Of a DNA stretch of 64,000 nt, positions 9,164-17,178 are shown piece after piece. A program made the translations under genes and the position numbers. The notes under the pieces were generated by a model, which saw only the letters and a list, made by a program, of their open reading frames with translations, was not told where the DNA came from and did not search any database. The number at the start of each line of letters is the position of its first letter. Position 1 is the first letter of the stretch. Source of the stretch: Pandoraea horticolens (GTDB taxonomy: Bacteria; Pseudomonadota; Gammaproteobacteria; Burkholderiales; Burkholderiaceae); the NCBI RefSeq assembly GCF_902459555.1, contig NZ_CABPSM010000014.1, forward strand, positions 1-64,000, given 5' to 3'.

Positions 9164-10531
9164 ATGGCAGTCATGGAACAAAACGCGGCCAAGCCGCAAG
9201 GGGGCGCCTTCAGCGATGGCGTGCGCCTGTATGTTTGGGCGATCGTGATTCTCGTGATCGCGGAGCTGATCGGGGCGATCAGCATCAAGGCCGGTCACGG
9301 CAAGATCGTGCTGTTGCCGATGGTCTGGGCGTTGCTGCTCGGCGCGGCGTTGGGTCTGTCGCAGGCGCGGTTGCCGCGCTTCGCACAGATCGACCTGCCG
9401 ATGCAGCACCGTGCTGCCGCCATTCTGCAACCGGCGCTGCTGCTCTTCGTGGCAAAGCTGGGGCTGCTCGTGGGTGGCTCGCTGCCCAAGCTCGTCGCTG
9501 CGGGTTGGGCGCTCGTGTTCCAGGAATTCGGCCACTTCGTGGGCACGATCATCCTGGGTCTGCCGGTAGCGCTGATGCTCGGCATCAAGCGCGAAGCCAT
9601 CGGCGCGACCTTCTCGGTCGGCCGTGAGCCGAGCCTCGCCATCATCGGCGAAAAGTACGGCTTCGACTCGCCGGAAGGCCGCGGCGTGCTTGCCGAGTAC
9701 CTGACGGGCACGATCTTTGGCGCTGTGTTCATTTCGCTGTTTGCCGGTTTCGTCGCCAGCCTGAACCTGTTCCATCCGCATTCGCTCGCCATGGGCGCCG
9801 GCGTGGGCTCGGGCTCGATGATGGCCGCCGCAGCCGGTGCCATCGCGGCACAGCAAACGCCGGAAGTCGCCAAGGAAGTCGCCACGTTCGCGGCGGCATC
9901 GAACCTGATCACGACGACCATCGGCACGTATTTCACGCTGTTCATCTCGCTGCCGCTCGCCGTGTGGGGCTATCGCGTGATGGAGCCGGTGCTCGGCCGC
10001 ATGAGCCGCCGCGGCCGTGCCAACGCGGAAGCCGCTGCCGTGGCCGATGCCGAAGCCGCCAAGGAACTGAAGCAAGCCAGCAAGGCGCACACCGTCGAAA
10101 TGAATTTCGGCGCGCGTCTGTTCGCCTGGGTGTTCTCGGGCGCGTTGGCGCTTATCGGTAACAGCCTGGCCTTCAAGACGCCGTTCCTCGACGGTGTACC
10201 GGGCATGCTCATCATCATCGGTGCCGTGCTCGTCGGTGAAGCGCTGTACTACGTCACGCGTCGCAAGGTGCCGGCGGTGTGCTGGGTTTCGCTGATCGCC
10301 ATGTTCCTGACGTCGCCGGCCTTCCCGTTCGCACCGGTCGTCGAGCAGTTCACGGGCAAGATCAACTTCCTCGCACTGGTCACGCCGATGCTGACCTACG
10401 CGGGTCTGTCGGTCGCCAAGGACGTTCCTGCCTTCCGCCGCCTCGGCTGGCGCATTGTGATCGTGTCGTTCCTCGCGAACGCCGGTACGTTCCTCGGTGC
10501 CGCGATCATCGCCGAGTTCTTCCACGTGTAA
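9164..10531 (+). CDS. DUF3100 family multi-pass membrane protein
   Basis: 455 residues from ATG 9164, which has GGAG 6 bases upstream; a GTG at 9152 lacks one. About ten to eleven hydrophobic helices are visible (for example near VWAIVILVIAELIGAI and MLIIIGAVLVGEALYYV). The segment VGREPSLAIIGEKYGFDSPE is, to my memory, characteristic of DUF3100. A charged, Ala-rich loop occurs near residues 285-310. Function is not established for this family; polytopic topology suggests an inner-membrane transporter. Co-location with the VOC, dehydrogenase and ALDH genes suggests import of their substrate, an inference only. Confidence 0.8.
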   Translation: MAVMEQNAAKPQGGAFSDGVRLYVWAIVILVIAELIGAISIKAGHGKIVLLPMVWALLLGAALGLSQARLPRFAQIDLPMQHRAAAILQPALLLFVAKLGLLVGGSLPKLVAAGWALVFQEFGHFVGTIILGLPVALMLGIKREAIGATFSVGREPSLAIIGEKYGFDSPEGRGVLAEYLTGTIFGAVFISLFAGFVASLNLFHPHSLAMGAGVGSGSMMAAAAGAIAAQQTPEVAKEVATFAAASNLITTTIGTYFTLFISLPLAVWGYRVMEPVLGRMSRRGRANAEAAAVADAEAAKELKQASKAHTVEMNFGARLFAWVFSGALALIGNSLAFKTPFLDGVPGMLIIIGAVLVGEALYYVTRRKVPAVCWVSLIAMFLTSPAFPFAPVVEQFTGKINFLALVTPMLTYAGLSVAKDVPAFRRLGWRIVIVSFLANAGTFLGAAIIAEFFHV

Positions 10532-10578
10532 CGCGTGTCCGGTGTGCGCGGCGGTGACACGCAGCGCACTGGCTCGGA

Positions 10579-10616
10579 AAACAAATACGCCACGGCATGC
10601 CGTGGCGTATTTGTTT
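10579..10616. terminator. Long palindromic terminator between convergent genes
   Basis: A perfect 38-base palindrome centred at 10597.5. Its outer arms are A/T-rich (AAACAAATACG with CGTATTTGTTT), so either strand gives a GC-rich stem followed by a T-rich tail. It ends the DUF3100 transcript on plus and the EF-hand gene on minus. Confidence 0.8.
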
Positions 10617-10635
10617 GTGTGGCCAGATCCTTCAA

Positions 10636-10905
10636 TCAGGGCTTGGTGGCCGCGGCGTCGGCCTGTGTACGTTCCTGATGGTAGCGGCGGAAGTAGGCGC
10701 GAATTTCGGCCGGCGAGAGCTTGCCGTCGTGATTGACGTCGATCTCATCGAAATGCTGATAGAGGAACGGTTCTGCGGTGGCCACTTCGTCGCGGCTCAG
10801 ATAGCCGTCGCCATCCTTGTCGGCCGCGGCGAGCGCCCGGCGTCCGAGGCGTCGTGTCGTGAGGGTTCGAAGCGTCCGTTCGCGGAGTGTGTCTTGGTGT
10901 GTCAT
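10636..10905 (-). CDS. Small EF-hand protein
   Basis: 89 residues from the ATG at 10905, chosen for the CAGGAG site upstream; a longer frame to 10968 adds an unlikely Arg/Cys-rich stretch. Two EF-hand loops are visible: DKDGDGYLSRDE (near 30-41) and DVNHDGKLSPAE (near 59-70), both with acidic residues at positions 1, 3, 5 and 12 or equivalents, so calcium binding is plausible. There is no signal peptide, which argues for a cytoplasmic protein, unlike many proteobacterial EF-hand proteins. Its partner is unknown. Confidence 0.82.
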   Translation of the reverse strand: MTHQDTLRERTLRTLTTRRLGRRALAAADKDGDGYLSRDEVATAEPFLYQHFDEIDVNHDGKLSPAEIRAYFRRYHQERTQADAAATKP

Positions 10906-11025
10906 GTCGCGCTTCTCCTGATTCCTTGAGCAATGACGGCGACACGTGGTCCGCGTGCGCAATGCCACGCGAGGCGAATGCCGCCCGAGAACGATACCGG
11001 GAGCGACGAGGGCGATTCGTCGCGA

Positions 11026-11295
11026 TTAGTGACGGTGGCGGCGGTCGTCGGTAATGACGTTACCGATCACGCCGCCGACAACGGCGCCACCCACGGTCGC
11101 GCCGAGGTCACCACCGGAGATGAGGGCGCCGCCGAGCGCGCCGACACCGGCACCGACTGCCGTATTACGCGATTCGCGGGGCGTCATGCCGCCGCAGCCC
11201 GTCAGCGTGCCGATCAGCGCTGCGCCAACGAGAATCGGGGCTGCCGAACGCGAGAGATGTGAGATGGGCGAGATCCATCGTTGTGTGGTTTTCAT
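11026..11295 (-). CDS. Glycine-zipper lipoprotein
   Basis: 89 residues from ATG 11295, with AAGGAG upstream; an extension to 11376 is rejected. The N-terminus is a lipoprotein signal with lipobox LTGC (TLTGCGG). After it a Gly/Ala-rich stretch (AVGAGVGALGGALISGG, then GGAVVGGVIGNVI) forms the glycine-zipper pattern of the OmpA-like/SlyB/osmotically induced lipoprotein families. The end is basic (DDRRHRH). It probably inserts in the outer membrane or periplasmic face and may affect envelope integrity. The neighbouring upstream gene also encodes a lipoprotein. Confidence 0.85.
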   Translation of the reverse strand: MKTTQRWISPISHLSRSAAPILVGAALIGTLTGCGGMTPRESRNTAVGAGVGALGGALISGGDLGATVGGAVVGGVIGNVITDDRRHRH

Positions 11296-11448
11296 GACGT
11301 ATGGCTCCTTCAAGGGGGCGTTAAGCCCCAAGGGATGCGCAGGCCGGGCATCGAGGCTCTGCCTGCTATTCGACAAAAGCAGCGGCTTCCGAAACTGGCG
11401 CGCAGTGCCGCCGGTTCGGGGGCACTGCGCGATGCTTATGCATATGCA

Positions 11449-11838
11449 CTAATGGGCGGTTTCGGCGCCCGGTGTCGGTGCGCCAGCCCCATTGCCCGGA
11501 TACGTCTCCTGATACGTCGGGGGAAGCGGCGCAGGCGGGTACGGCCGGCCGTAGCGGTCAGTTGGCGGGTAGGGACGCCCATAGGCATCTGTCGCCGGTG
11601 CCGCGTACGGACTGCATGGCGTACCGGCCGCATAGGGCGGCGGCCCACAGTTCGGCTGATAGGCCGGATTCGTCGTTTCGTCGCCTCGGTACGGCAGACG
11701 CGGTTGCGGCGGCGGCTCATAGGCGCATCCGGCCAGCGTCAGCAGCGCGGCAGCCAGCCCGGTCGCGGCGGCTGCCTTGGCAGTGCGTGCCTTTGCGAGG
11801 CTTGCCGGTGTACGGTTCGTAGCATTCGTTCTCAACAT
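11449..11838 (-). CDS. Proline/tyrosine-rich lipoprotein of unknown function
   Basis: 129 residues. ATG 11838 is preceded by a near-perfect AAGGAGGTC site, so the longer frame to 11997 is rejected. The N-terminus is basic then hydrophobic (GLAAALLTLAGC) with lipobox LAGC. The mature part is low-complexity Pro/Tyr/Gly with repeated YGRPYPP units (twice) and PPPYAAGTPCSPYAA. No enzyme motif is visible. Such short Pro-rich lipoproteins are common in Burkholderiaceae envelopes, but the role is unknown. Confidence 0.75.
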   Translation of the reverse strand: MLRTNATNRTPASLAKARTAKAAAATGLAAALLTLAGCAYEPPPQPRLPYRGDETTNPAYQPNCGPPPYAAGTPCSPYAAPATDAYGRPYPPTDRYGRPYPPAPLPPTYQETYPGNGAGAPTPGAETAH

Positions 11839-12454
11839 GACCTCCTTGTGAGAGCGGTGATTGCCCCCGTTCGTCGTCATGGATCGACTTACGTTAGACG
11901 CAATTTGCGGGAATTGGATCGCTAGATCTTGTAAGACTTTGTAATCCTCCAAGGCAGTGCTTGCCGGTGGGGATCTTGTGTGGCTATTGCAGTGCATATC
12001 GATGGCTACGTATATAACGTAGTCCTAAATAATGTAGGAATGCGCTGACAGTGTGTACGCAAAATGCGTCATCTCCTGACTGCGTTCGTATGCGTTCCCA
12101 TATTCGCTCTCATATATGAATGCCTCTGCAATGCCTATCGCATCTCGTGCCTTGAAAACATGACATCGAAATTGTTCATTTTTGAAATATCTAGTGGGTC
12201 ATGCACCGCGTCGCATCGTCTGGAAGCTGCCGCGCCTATTGCGCGACAACACGGCGCATTACGCGATGTCTGTCATCGCAATCCACGTTGAATGCGTTGA
12301 AATATCGGGAAAGTCCGGGGGAGTGTTTGCGCTTAGTTTTCGCCGCAAGCTGCGTTTGCGCTGGCATACTGTGCCCGCTGATGTTCGGTATTGAATTCAG
12401 CGGCCGTTGAGAAAATTCGATTGAGGTGCTCGGCCTATCCGCGCAGGCTTACAC
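11839..12454. other. AT-rich divergent intergenic region with two adjacent palindromes
   Basis: About 615 bases between divergent lipoprotein and TetR genes; 12000-12200 is clearly lower in GC than its surroundings. CTACGT-ATATA-ACGTAG (12006-12022) is followed directly by TCCTA-AATAATG-TAGGA (12023-12039). These look like operator sites, perhaps of the adjacent TetR regulator, though they are over 400 bases from its start. A 75-codon frame at 12064-12291 is not supported. Confidence 0.5.
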
Positions 12455-13102
12455 ATGCCACAAGTCAAGAAAGAAGACATTCGTCTGGCCATCCTCGAAG
12501 CGTCGCACGCCCTGTTTTTGGAAAAGGGCTACGTCGACACGACGATGGTGCAGATCGCCAAGCGCGCAGGTATTTCGCACGCGAACATTTACAGTTACTT
12601 CACCGCGAAGCTGCAGGTTTTCTTCTGCGTCTATGAGAAGTGGTTCAAGGCGCGCATCACGGTGCTGGAATCCGACGTGATGGCAGCCCATGGCGCTCAC
12701 GCGCGCATGCGCACGCTGCTTGGTGGCCTTTTGGTTCAGACACCGAGACTCGACAACGGCTTCTCGCACAATCTGGTGCAGGCGCTGGCCACCGTCACCC
12801 CTGGTGATCCTTACGATTCGTCACTGTTGCAGTGGTTTCGCGAACGCCTCTCGAGCATGCTGGCGGCCTGTGCGCCCAGCCTCGCGCGTGACGGCGTGCG
12901 GCGCGCTCGCCTGGTGGACATACTCGTGCTGACGTTCGACGGGTGCCTCGTCAATCACCATGTCAATCCGGCGTCGCTGCCGGATGTCGCCATGCTCGAA
13001 GAATTCGTTGCGGCCTTCCTGTCGGGGGAACCGGCGGACTCGGCAGCTATGCCGCAGGGAGCGGAGCCGGCCATACCGTCCGGCTCTGCGGCGGCGGCCT
13101 GA
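12455..13102 (+). CDS. TetR/AcrR-family transcriptional regulator
   Basis: 215 residues. The N-terminal HTH is textbook: ILEASHALFLEKGYVDTTMVQIAKRAGISHANIYSYF-type arrangement at about 12-50, followed by an all-helical ligand domain. The C-terminal 25 residues are Ala/Pro-rich and probably disordered. The next gene (LysR) starts 11 bases after the stop, so the two regulators are probably co-transcribed, an unusual pair. Target genes and ligand are unknown; the palindromes at 12006-12039 are candidate sites. Confidence 0.92.
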   Translation: MPQVKKEDIRLAILEASHALFLEKGYVDTTMVQIAKRAGISHANIYSYFTAKLQVFFCVYEKWFKARITVLESDVMAAHGAHARMRTLLGGLLVQTPRLDNGFSHNLVQALATVTPGDPYDSSLLQWFRERLSSMLAACAPSLARDGVRRARLVDILVLTFDGCLVNHHVNPASLPDVAMLEEFVAAFLSGEPADSAAMPQGAEPAIPSGSAAAA

Positions 13103-13113
13103 ACAGGACGCCG

Positions 13114-14070
13114 ATGCGCTCACTTCCCTGGACAGCCCTCAATCTCGGCCGAAAGCTCAAGTTCCATCAACTTCAGGTGTTTGATCGCGTGCTCGAGACG
13201 GGTTCGCTCGTGCGCGCCGCCAACGAGACCGGCCTCACGCAGCCGGCCGTGAGCAAGATCGTGCACGAGATGGAAGCCTGCTTTGAAGGGCCGCTCTTCG
13301 TGCGCAGTAATCGCGGCGTGCAGCCCACGGAGCTGGGAGAACTGCTTGGCCATCGCGTGAAATCGCTGATGGCGGAGTTGCGTTATCTGACGGACGAAGT
13401 GAATGCGTTCAGCGCGGGCACCAGCGGACACGTGATTGTCGGCACGCTCATTTCGGCTTCGGCCGATCTGCTGCCGCGCACGATTGCCTTGCTGAAGTCA
13501 CAAACCCCGGGTGTGCTTGTCACCGTGCGAGAAGCGACCACTGCGCAACTCTTCCCGGCGCTGGCCAGCGGAGACCTGGATATCGTCGTGGGCCGTTTGC
13601 CCGAGCGTGCGCTGCCGGTTGCCAAGGCCTTTGCGCTGACTCACGAAATTCTCTTCAACGAATCGCTGTGCGTGGTCGGCGGCAAGCGCCACTGGACGCA
13701 GCCCCCCGAGCGCGTGCCGCTTGCGGAGTTACGTGAGGGGGCATGGATTCTGCCGGTGCCCGAGTCGCCGTCGCGGCTGGCTGCCGAGCGTCTGTTCCAC
13801 GACGCGGGGCTCGCGTTGCCCGAAGACGTTGTCGAATCGCTCTCTGTGCTCACCAACATCGGACTGATGCTGGAGACACCGCGTGTCGCGCTGATGCCGC
13901 GCGTGGCCGCAACGCCGTTCGTGGAGGCAGGACTGCTGCGAGTGTTGGCCGATACCATGCCGGGCAGCTTTGGCGACGTTGGGTATTCACTGCGTAGCGA
14001 CAAGCAACCGAGTCCGGCGTGTGAGCGTTTCGTTGCCTGTCTTCGCGAGGTCTGCGGCCTCAAGCCGTAA
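13114..14070 (+). CDS. LysR-family transcriptional regulator
   Basis: 318 residues from ATG 13114; AGGA lies 6 bases upstream and the longer frame from 12943 overlaps TetR. The HTH is at about 17-75 (LKFHQLQVFDRVLETGSL, AVSKIVHEMEA, FVRSNRGVQPTELG), followed by the effector domain. The extended N-terminus before the HTH and the LISASADLLPRTIALLKSQ segment recall the GbpR/PcaQ branch, which regulates sugar or aromatic catabolism, a loose family resemblance only. It shares a probable transcript with TetR and ends at a terminator. Confidence 0.9.
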   Translation: MRSLPWTALNLGRKLKFHQLQVFDRVLETGSLVRAANETGLTQPAVSKIVHEMEACFEGPLFVRSNRGVQPTELGELLGHRVKSLMAELRYLTDEVNAFSAGTSGHVIVGTLISASADLLPRTIALLKSQTPGVLVTVREATTAQLFPALASGDLDIVVGRLPERALPVAKAFALTHEILFNESLCVVGGKRHWTQPPERVPLAELREGAWILPVPESPSRLAAERLFHDAGLALPEDVVESLSVLTNIGLMLETPRVALMPRVAATPFVEAGLLRVLADTMPGSFGDVGYSLRSDKQPSPACERFVACLREVCGLKP

Positions 14071-14108
14071 CCCGCTATCCACGCTTTCGCGTGATTCGGA
14101 ATGCGATC

Positions 14109-14146
14109 AGGGCGGCATGCCGATGTACTGGCAAGCCGCCCTTTTC
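14109..14146 (+). terminator. Intrinsic terminator after the LysR gene
   Basis: AGGGCGGC pairs with GCCGCCCT, extended inward by TGCC/GGCA past one mismatch, 8-base loop, followed by TTTT. It lies between the convergent LysR and HTH genes. Confidence 0.75.
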
Positions 14147-14153
14147 ATGGGTT

Positions 14154-14513
14154 TCAGAGGCGGGCGAGCGATGAGACGAGCCCTGGGTTCTGTTGCACGA
14201 GCCGAATCAGGCAGGCAGCCTGAGCGTTGGGACGCGCGCGTCCCTGTTCCCAGTTCTCGAGCGTACGCGGATTGGTACGAAGGTAATGGGCGAAGACATT
14301 GCGCGACATGCCCAGATGCTTGCGCAACGCCAGCAACTCATCAGGAAATATTTCCAGTTTGGGGAGCGGCGTGCGAGGTAGCTCCTTGATGTTGAGCGGA
14401 AGATCCGCGGGAAGGCCGTTCTTGACGTGCGCCGGCTCGGTGGGCTGCGGCGCACCAGTGTCCTGCGATAGCAGCCAGCGGAAGGGATTCGAAGGCGTAT
14501 TGGAGTAAGCCAT
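14154..14513 (-). CDS. HigA/NadS-like helix-turn-helix antitoxin-type regulator without toxin partner
   Basis: 119 residues from ATG 14513; a longer frame to 14795 has no support and includes Cys-rich nonsense. After a divergent 50-residue N-terminus, residues about 62-115 form an XRE-type HTH (ELLALRKHLGMSRNVFAHYL, then TNPRTLENWEQGRARPN) and end in a RLVQQNPGLVSSLARL tail, the pattern of HigA/NadS antitoxins. These normally follow a RelE/HigB-type toxin. No toxin frame lies in the 208 bases upstream or nearby, so this is either an orphan antitoxin or a stand-alone regulator. The ribosome binding site is weak. Confidence 0.82.
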   Translation of the reverse strand: MAYSNTPSNPFRWLLSQDTGAPQPTEPAHVKNGLPADLPLNIKELPRTPLPKLEIFPDELLALRKHLGMSRNVFAHYLRTNPRTLENWEQGRARPNAQAACLIRLVQQNPGLVSSLARL

Positions 14514-14721
14514 AGTCCTACCCGGGTGTCGATAAGTGGTGAGAAGAAGGCGCTTGCGAAGTCGATCAAGCGGAATCGATTGCACCACATAGTTCCACTG
14601 GGTGCTTTCACAAAACACACCGGATTTTCGCGTCTGACACCTATCGAGGACTACGCACCTCATGGTCAGAGGTGCCGTAGAGTGTACGCAGAAACGTGAG
14701 GTACGCAGTGTGCCGTACGCC

Positions 14722-15432
14722 TTAAACGCCCAGATAAGTCTGCAATTCCGGCAGCGCCCGACGCAGGCTCGGCGAGTCGCCCTGCCAAGCCACACGGCCC
14801 TTGTCGACGATGTAGTGACGGTCGCCGAGTTCGAGCATCGGGGCTAGGTTCTTGTCGATGCAAAGGATCGACAAACCGCTACCTTTAAGTTGCTTCAGGC
14901 ACTGCCAGATTTCACCGCGAATGAGCGGCGCCAACCCCTCGGTCGCTTCGTCAAGAATGAGTAATTTCGGATTCGTCATCAGTGCGCGGCCGATCGCAAG
15001 CATCTGTTGTTCGCCGCCGGAGAGGTTACTTCCCAAATTTTTCTCCCGTTCACGCAGACGCGGAAACAGGTCGTAGATGCGCTCGAGCGTCCACGGCGAA
15101 CTGGCGCCATGACGGTTGCTTGCAGTGGCCACGAGGTTCTCGCGCACCGTCAGCGTGGGAAATATCTGGCGTCCCTCGGGAACAAGTCCCATGCCGGCGC
15201 GCGCGATGCGATGTGACGGACTGGCATGCACCGGTTGTCCGTCGAATACGATCTCGCCGCGCGCCGGGCGCATGAGACCGGTCATCGATTTGACCGTGGT
15301 CGACTTGCCCATGCCGTTGCGGCCGAGCAGCGTGACGAACGCGCCGCGCTCGATTTCCAGATGCATCCCGAACAGCGCCTGACTTGCGCCGTAGTACGAC
15401 TCGACACCAGACAAAGACAACAAGGGGCTCAT
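14722..15432 (-). CDS. livF: Branched-chain amino acid type ABC transporter ATP-binding protein (LivF-like)
   Basis: 236 residues. Walker A GRNGMGKST (37-45), signature LSGGEQQ (137-143) and Walker B LLILDE (157-162) are intact. After the Walker B region the usual LivF VEQN is replaced by IDKN, a small departure. Start overlaps the LivG stop by four bases. It is the last gene of the minus-strand group that runs from the 3-hydroxyanthranilate genes, so the importer probably carries an aromatic or amino-aromatic substrate rather than leucine; that is inference from context. Confidence 0.93.
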   Translation of the reverse strand: MSPLLSLSGVESYYGASQALFGMHLEIERGAFVTLLGRNGMGKSTTVKSMTGLMRPARGEIVFDGQPVHASPSHRIARAGMGLVPEGRQIFPTLTVRENLVATASNRHGASSPWTLERIYDLFPRLREREKNLGSNLSGGEQQMLAIGRALMTNPKLLILDEATEGLAPLIRGEIWQCLKQLKGSGLSILCIDKNLAPMLELGDRHYIVDKGRVAWQGDSPSLRRALPELQTYLGV

Positions 15433-16199
15433 GCGGTGGCTCCCAGCATTTCGTTGCGGGTTTCGTCCCCGAGATAGGCTTCGCGTACCCCCGCGTCGTT
15501 TCGGATGGTGTCGGCGTCGCCACAGGCGATGGCGCGCCCATAGACCAGCACGGTAATGCGGTCGGCGAGTGCAAAGACGGCGTCCATGTCATGTTCCACG
15601 AGCACGATGGCATAGTCGCCCTTGAGGTCGGCGAGCAGATGCGTCATTTGTTCGGACTCGGCTTGCGACATGCCGGCCATCGGTTCGTCGAGCAGCAGCA
15701 GCTTCGGACGGCCCGCGAGCGCCATGGCCAGTTCGAGCTGACGATGTTCGCCGTGGGCGAGGGCGCTGGCGGGTACGTTCATGCGTGCGGCCAGACCGGT
15801 GCGTGCCAGAATTTCGCGTGCCGGTTCGACCAGCGCAGCCTCGCGAATGGCTGGCCGCCAGAAGCCGAAGCTATGTCCCTGCATCGCCTGCACGGCCACG
15901 AGCACGTTTTCCAGCGCGGTGAATTCGCGGAATACGGACGTGATCTGGTAAGAGCGTGCGAGTCCCGCGCGGGCGCGCTGTTCGATCGGTACGGCCGTGA
16001 TGTCGCGGCCGTCGAAACGAATGCTGCCTTCGTCGGAGCGCAGCTCGCCTGCCAGTTGGCCGATGAGCGTGCTCTTGCCTGCGCCGTTCGGGCCGATGAT
16101 GGCATGCAGCTCGCCGGGCGCGACATCGAGACAGAAGTGATCGGTGGCGGTCAGGCCGCCATAGCGTTTGACCAGTTGGTCGACGTGAAGCAGGCTCAT
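15429..16199 (-). CDS. livG: Branched-chain amino acid type ABC transporter ATP-binding protein (LivG-like)
   Basis: 256 residues. Walker A GPNGAGKST is at 36-44; the LivG-type LARSYQITSVFREFTALENV segment follows. The segment at about 142-165 is LAHGEHRQLELAMAL, so the signature is the LivG variant (AHGEHRQ in place of the commoner YGQQRR-like form). Walker B LLLLDEP and the switch EHDMDAVFALADR are present. Start overlaps the LivM stop by four bases, and its stop overlaps the LivF start, showing tight translational coupling. Pairs with LivF to power the importer at the inner membrane. Confidence 0.93.
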   Translation of the reverse strand: MSLLHVDQLVKRYGGLTATDHFCLDVAPGELHAIIGPNGAGKSTLIGQLAGELRSDEGSIRFDGRDITAVPIEQRARAGLARSYQITSVFREFTALENVLVAVQAMQGHSFGFWRPAIREAALVEPAREILARTGLAARMNVPASALAHGEHRQLELAMALAGRPKLLLLDEPMAGMSQAESEQMTHLLADLKGDYAIVLVEHDMDAVFALADRITVLVYGRAIACGDADTIRNDAGVREAYLGDETRNEMLGATA

Positions 16200-17176
16200 G
16201 CTTTGCCCTCCGCGGTGCGGCTGCGGCGGGAGAGCCGCACTTGCAGGTCGCCGAGCAGGCCGTACAGGCCGCGGCGCGAGACGAGAACCGCAACGACGAT
16301 GAGCGGCCCGAAGATGATCATCCAGTGCTCAGTCATGCCCTTGAGCCATTCCTCGATCAGCAGCATGGCGGCGCTGCCCAGCACCGGGCCGAAGAACGAT
16401 CCCAGCCCGCCGAGCACGACCATCACGATCAGTTCGCCCGAGGCCGTCCATGCCATATACGCCGGAGAGACGAAGTGTGTGAGATTGGCATAGAGCATGC
16501 CCGCTACGCCGCAGGTCATGGCGCTGATGATGTAGGCCACGAGCTTGTAGCGCAGCGTCGGGTAGCCGAGCGCGCGCATGCGGCGGTCGTTCTGACGCGC
16601 ACCGCGAATCACCATGCCGAAGCGGGCGTCGACCAGCCGGCGGCCTGCCCACACGCACAGGCACAGCACCGCGAACGCCGTGTAGTACAGCGTTGCCGGG
16701 TCGTCGAGCGTTACGCTGCCAAAGCGGCTGCCGGCAGACACGGGCAGACCGTCGTCGCCGCCGTATTGCTTCAGACTGACGGCGAGGAAGTAGAACATCT
16801 GGGCGAACGCCAGCGTAATCATAATGAAGGCGATGCCTGTCGTGCGCAGCGAGAGCAGGCCGGTGACGGCGCCGACGATGGCGCACAGCAGCAGTGTCGC
16901 GCCCAGATGCACGAAGCCGTTATCCACGCCGTGATAGCTGAGAATGCCAACGGCATACGCGCCGAGACCCAGATACAGCGCGTGGCCGAAACTGACCATG
17001 CCACCGTAGCCGAGAATCAGATCGAGCGAGACGGCCGCGATGGCGAACACCACGATGCGTCCGAACAGGGTGAGATAGAACGGTTGCTGGGCAAACGTCG
17101 CGTAAAGGGGCACCAGCGCCAGCACGGCCAGCAACAGCAACGGCACGGCGGTGCGAAGATTGAGTTTCATTTCCAT
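16196..17176 (-). CDS. livM: Branched-chain amino acid type ABC transporter permease (LivM-like)
   Basis: 326 residues from the ATG at 17176, two bases after the LivH stop; the open frame continues upstream through livH to 18235 in another frame and must not be taken as a fusion. About nine to ten hydrophobic helices are visible. YGGMVSFGHALYLGLGAYAVG and the MVVLGGLGSFFGPVLGSA loop are hallmarks of LivM permeases (the latter is the coupling-helix region). Forms the membrane pore with LivH. Confidence 0.93.
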   Translation of the reverse strand: MEMKLNLRTAVPLLLLAVLALVPLYATFAQQPFYLTLFGRIVVFAIAAVSLDLILGYGGMVSFGHALYLGLGAYAVGILSYHGVDNGFVHLGATLLLCAIVGAVTGLLSLRTTGIAFIMITLAFAQMFYFLAVSLKQYGGDDGLPVSAGSRFGSVTLDDPATLYYTAFAVLCLCVWAGRRLVDARFGMVIRGARQNDRRMRALGYPTLRYKLVAYIISAMTCGVAGMLYANLTHFVSPAYMAWTASGELIVMVVLGGLGSFFGPVLGSAAMLLIEEWLKGMTEHWMIIFGPLIVVAVLVSRRGLYGLLGDLQVRLSRRSRTAEGKA

Positions 17177-17178
17177 CG

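Noticed and set aside
12064-12291. 75-codon frame in the lipoprotein-TetR spacer
   Set aside because: No ribosome binding site and no familiar motif; low-complexity AT-rich sequence.
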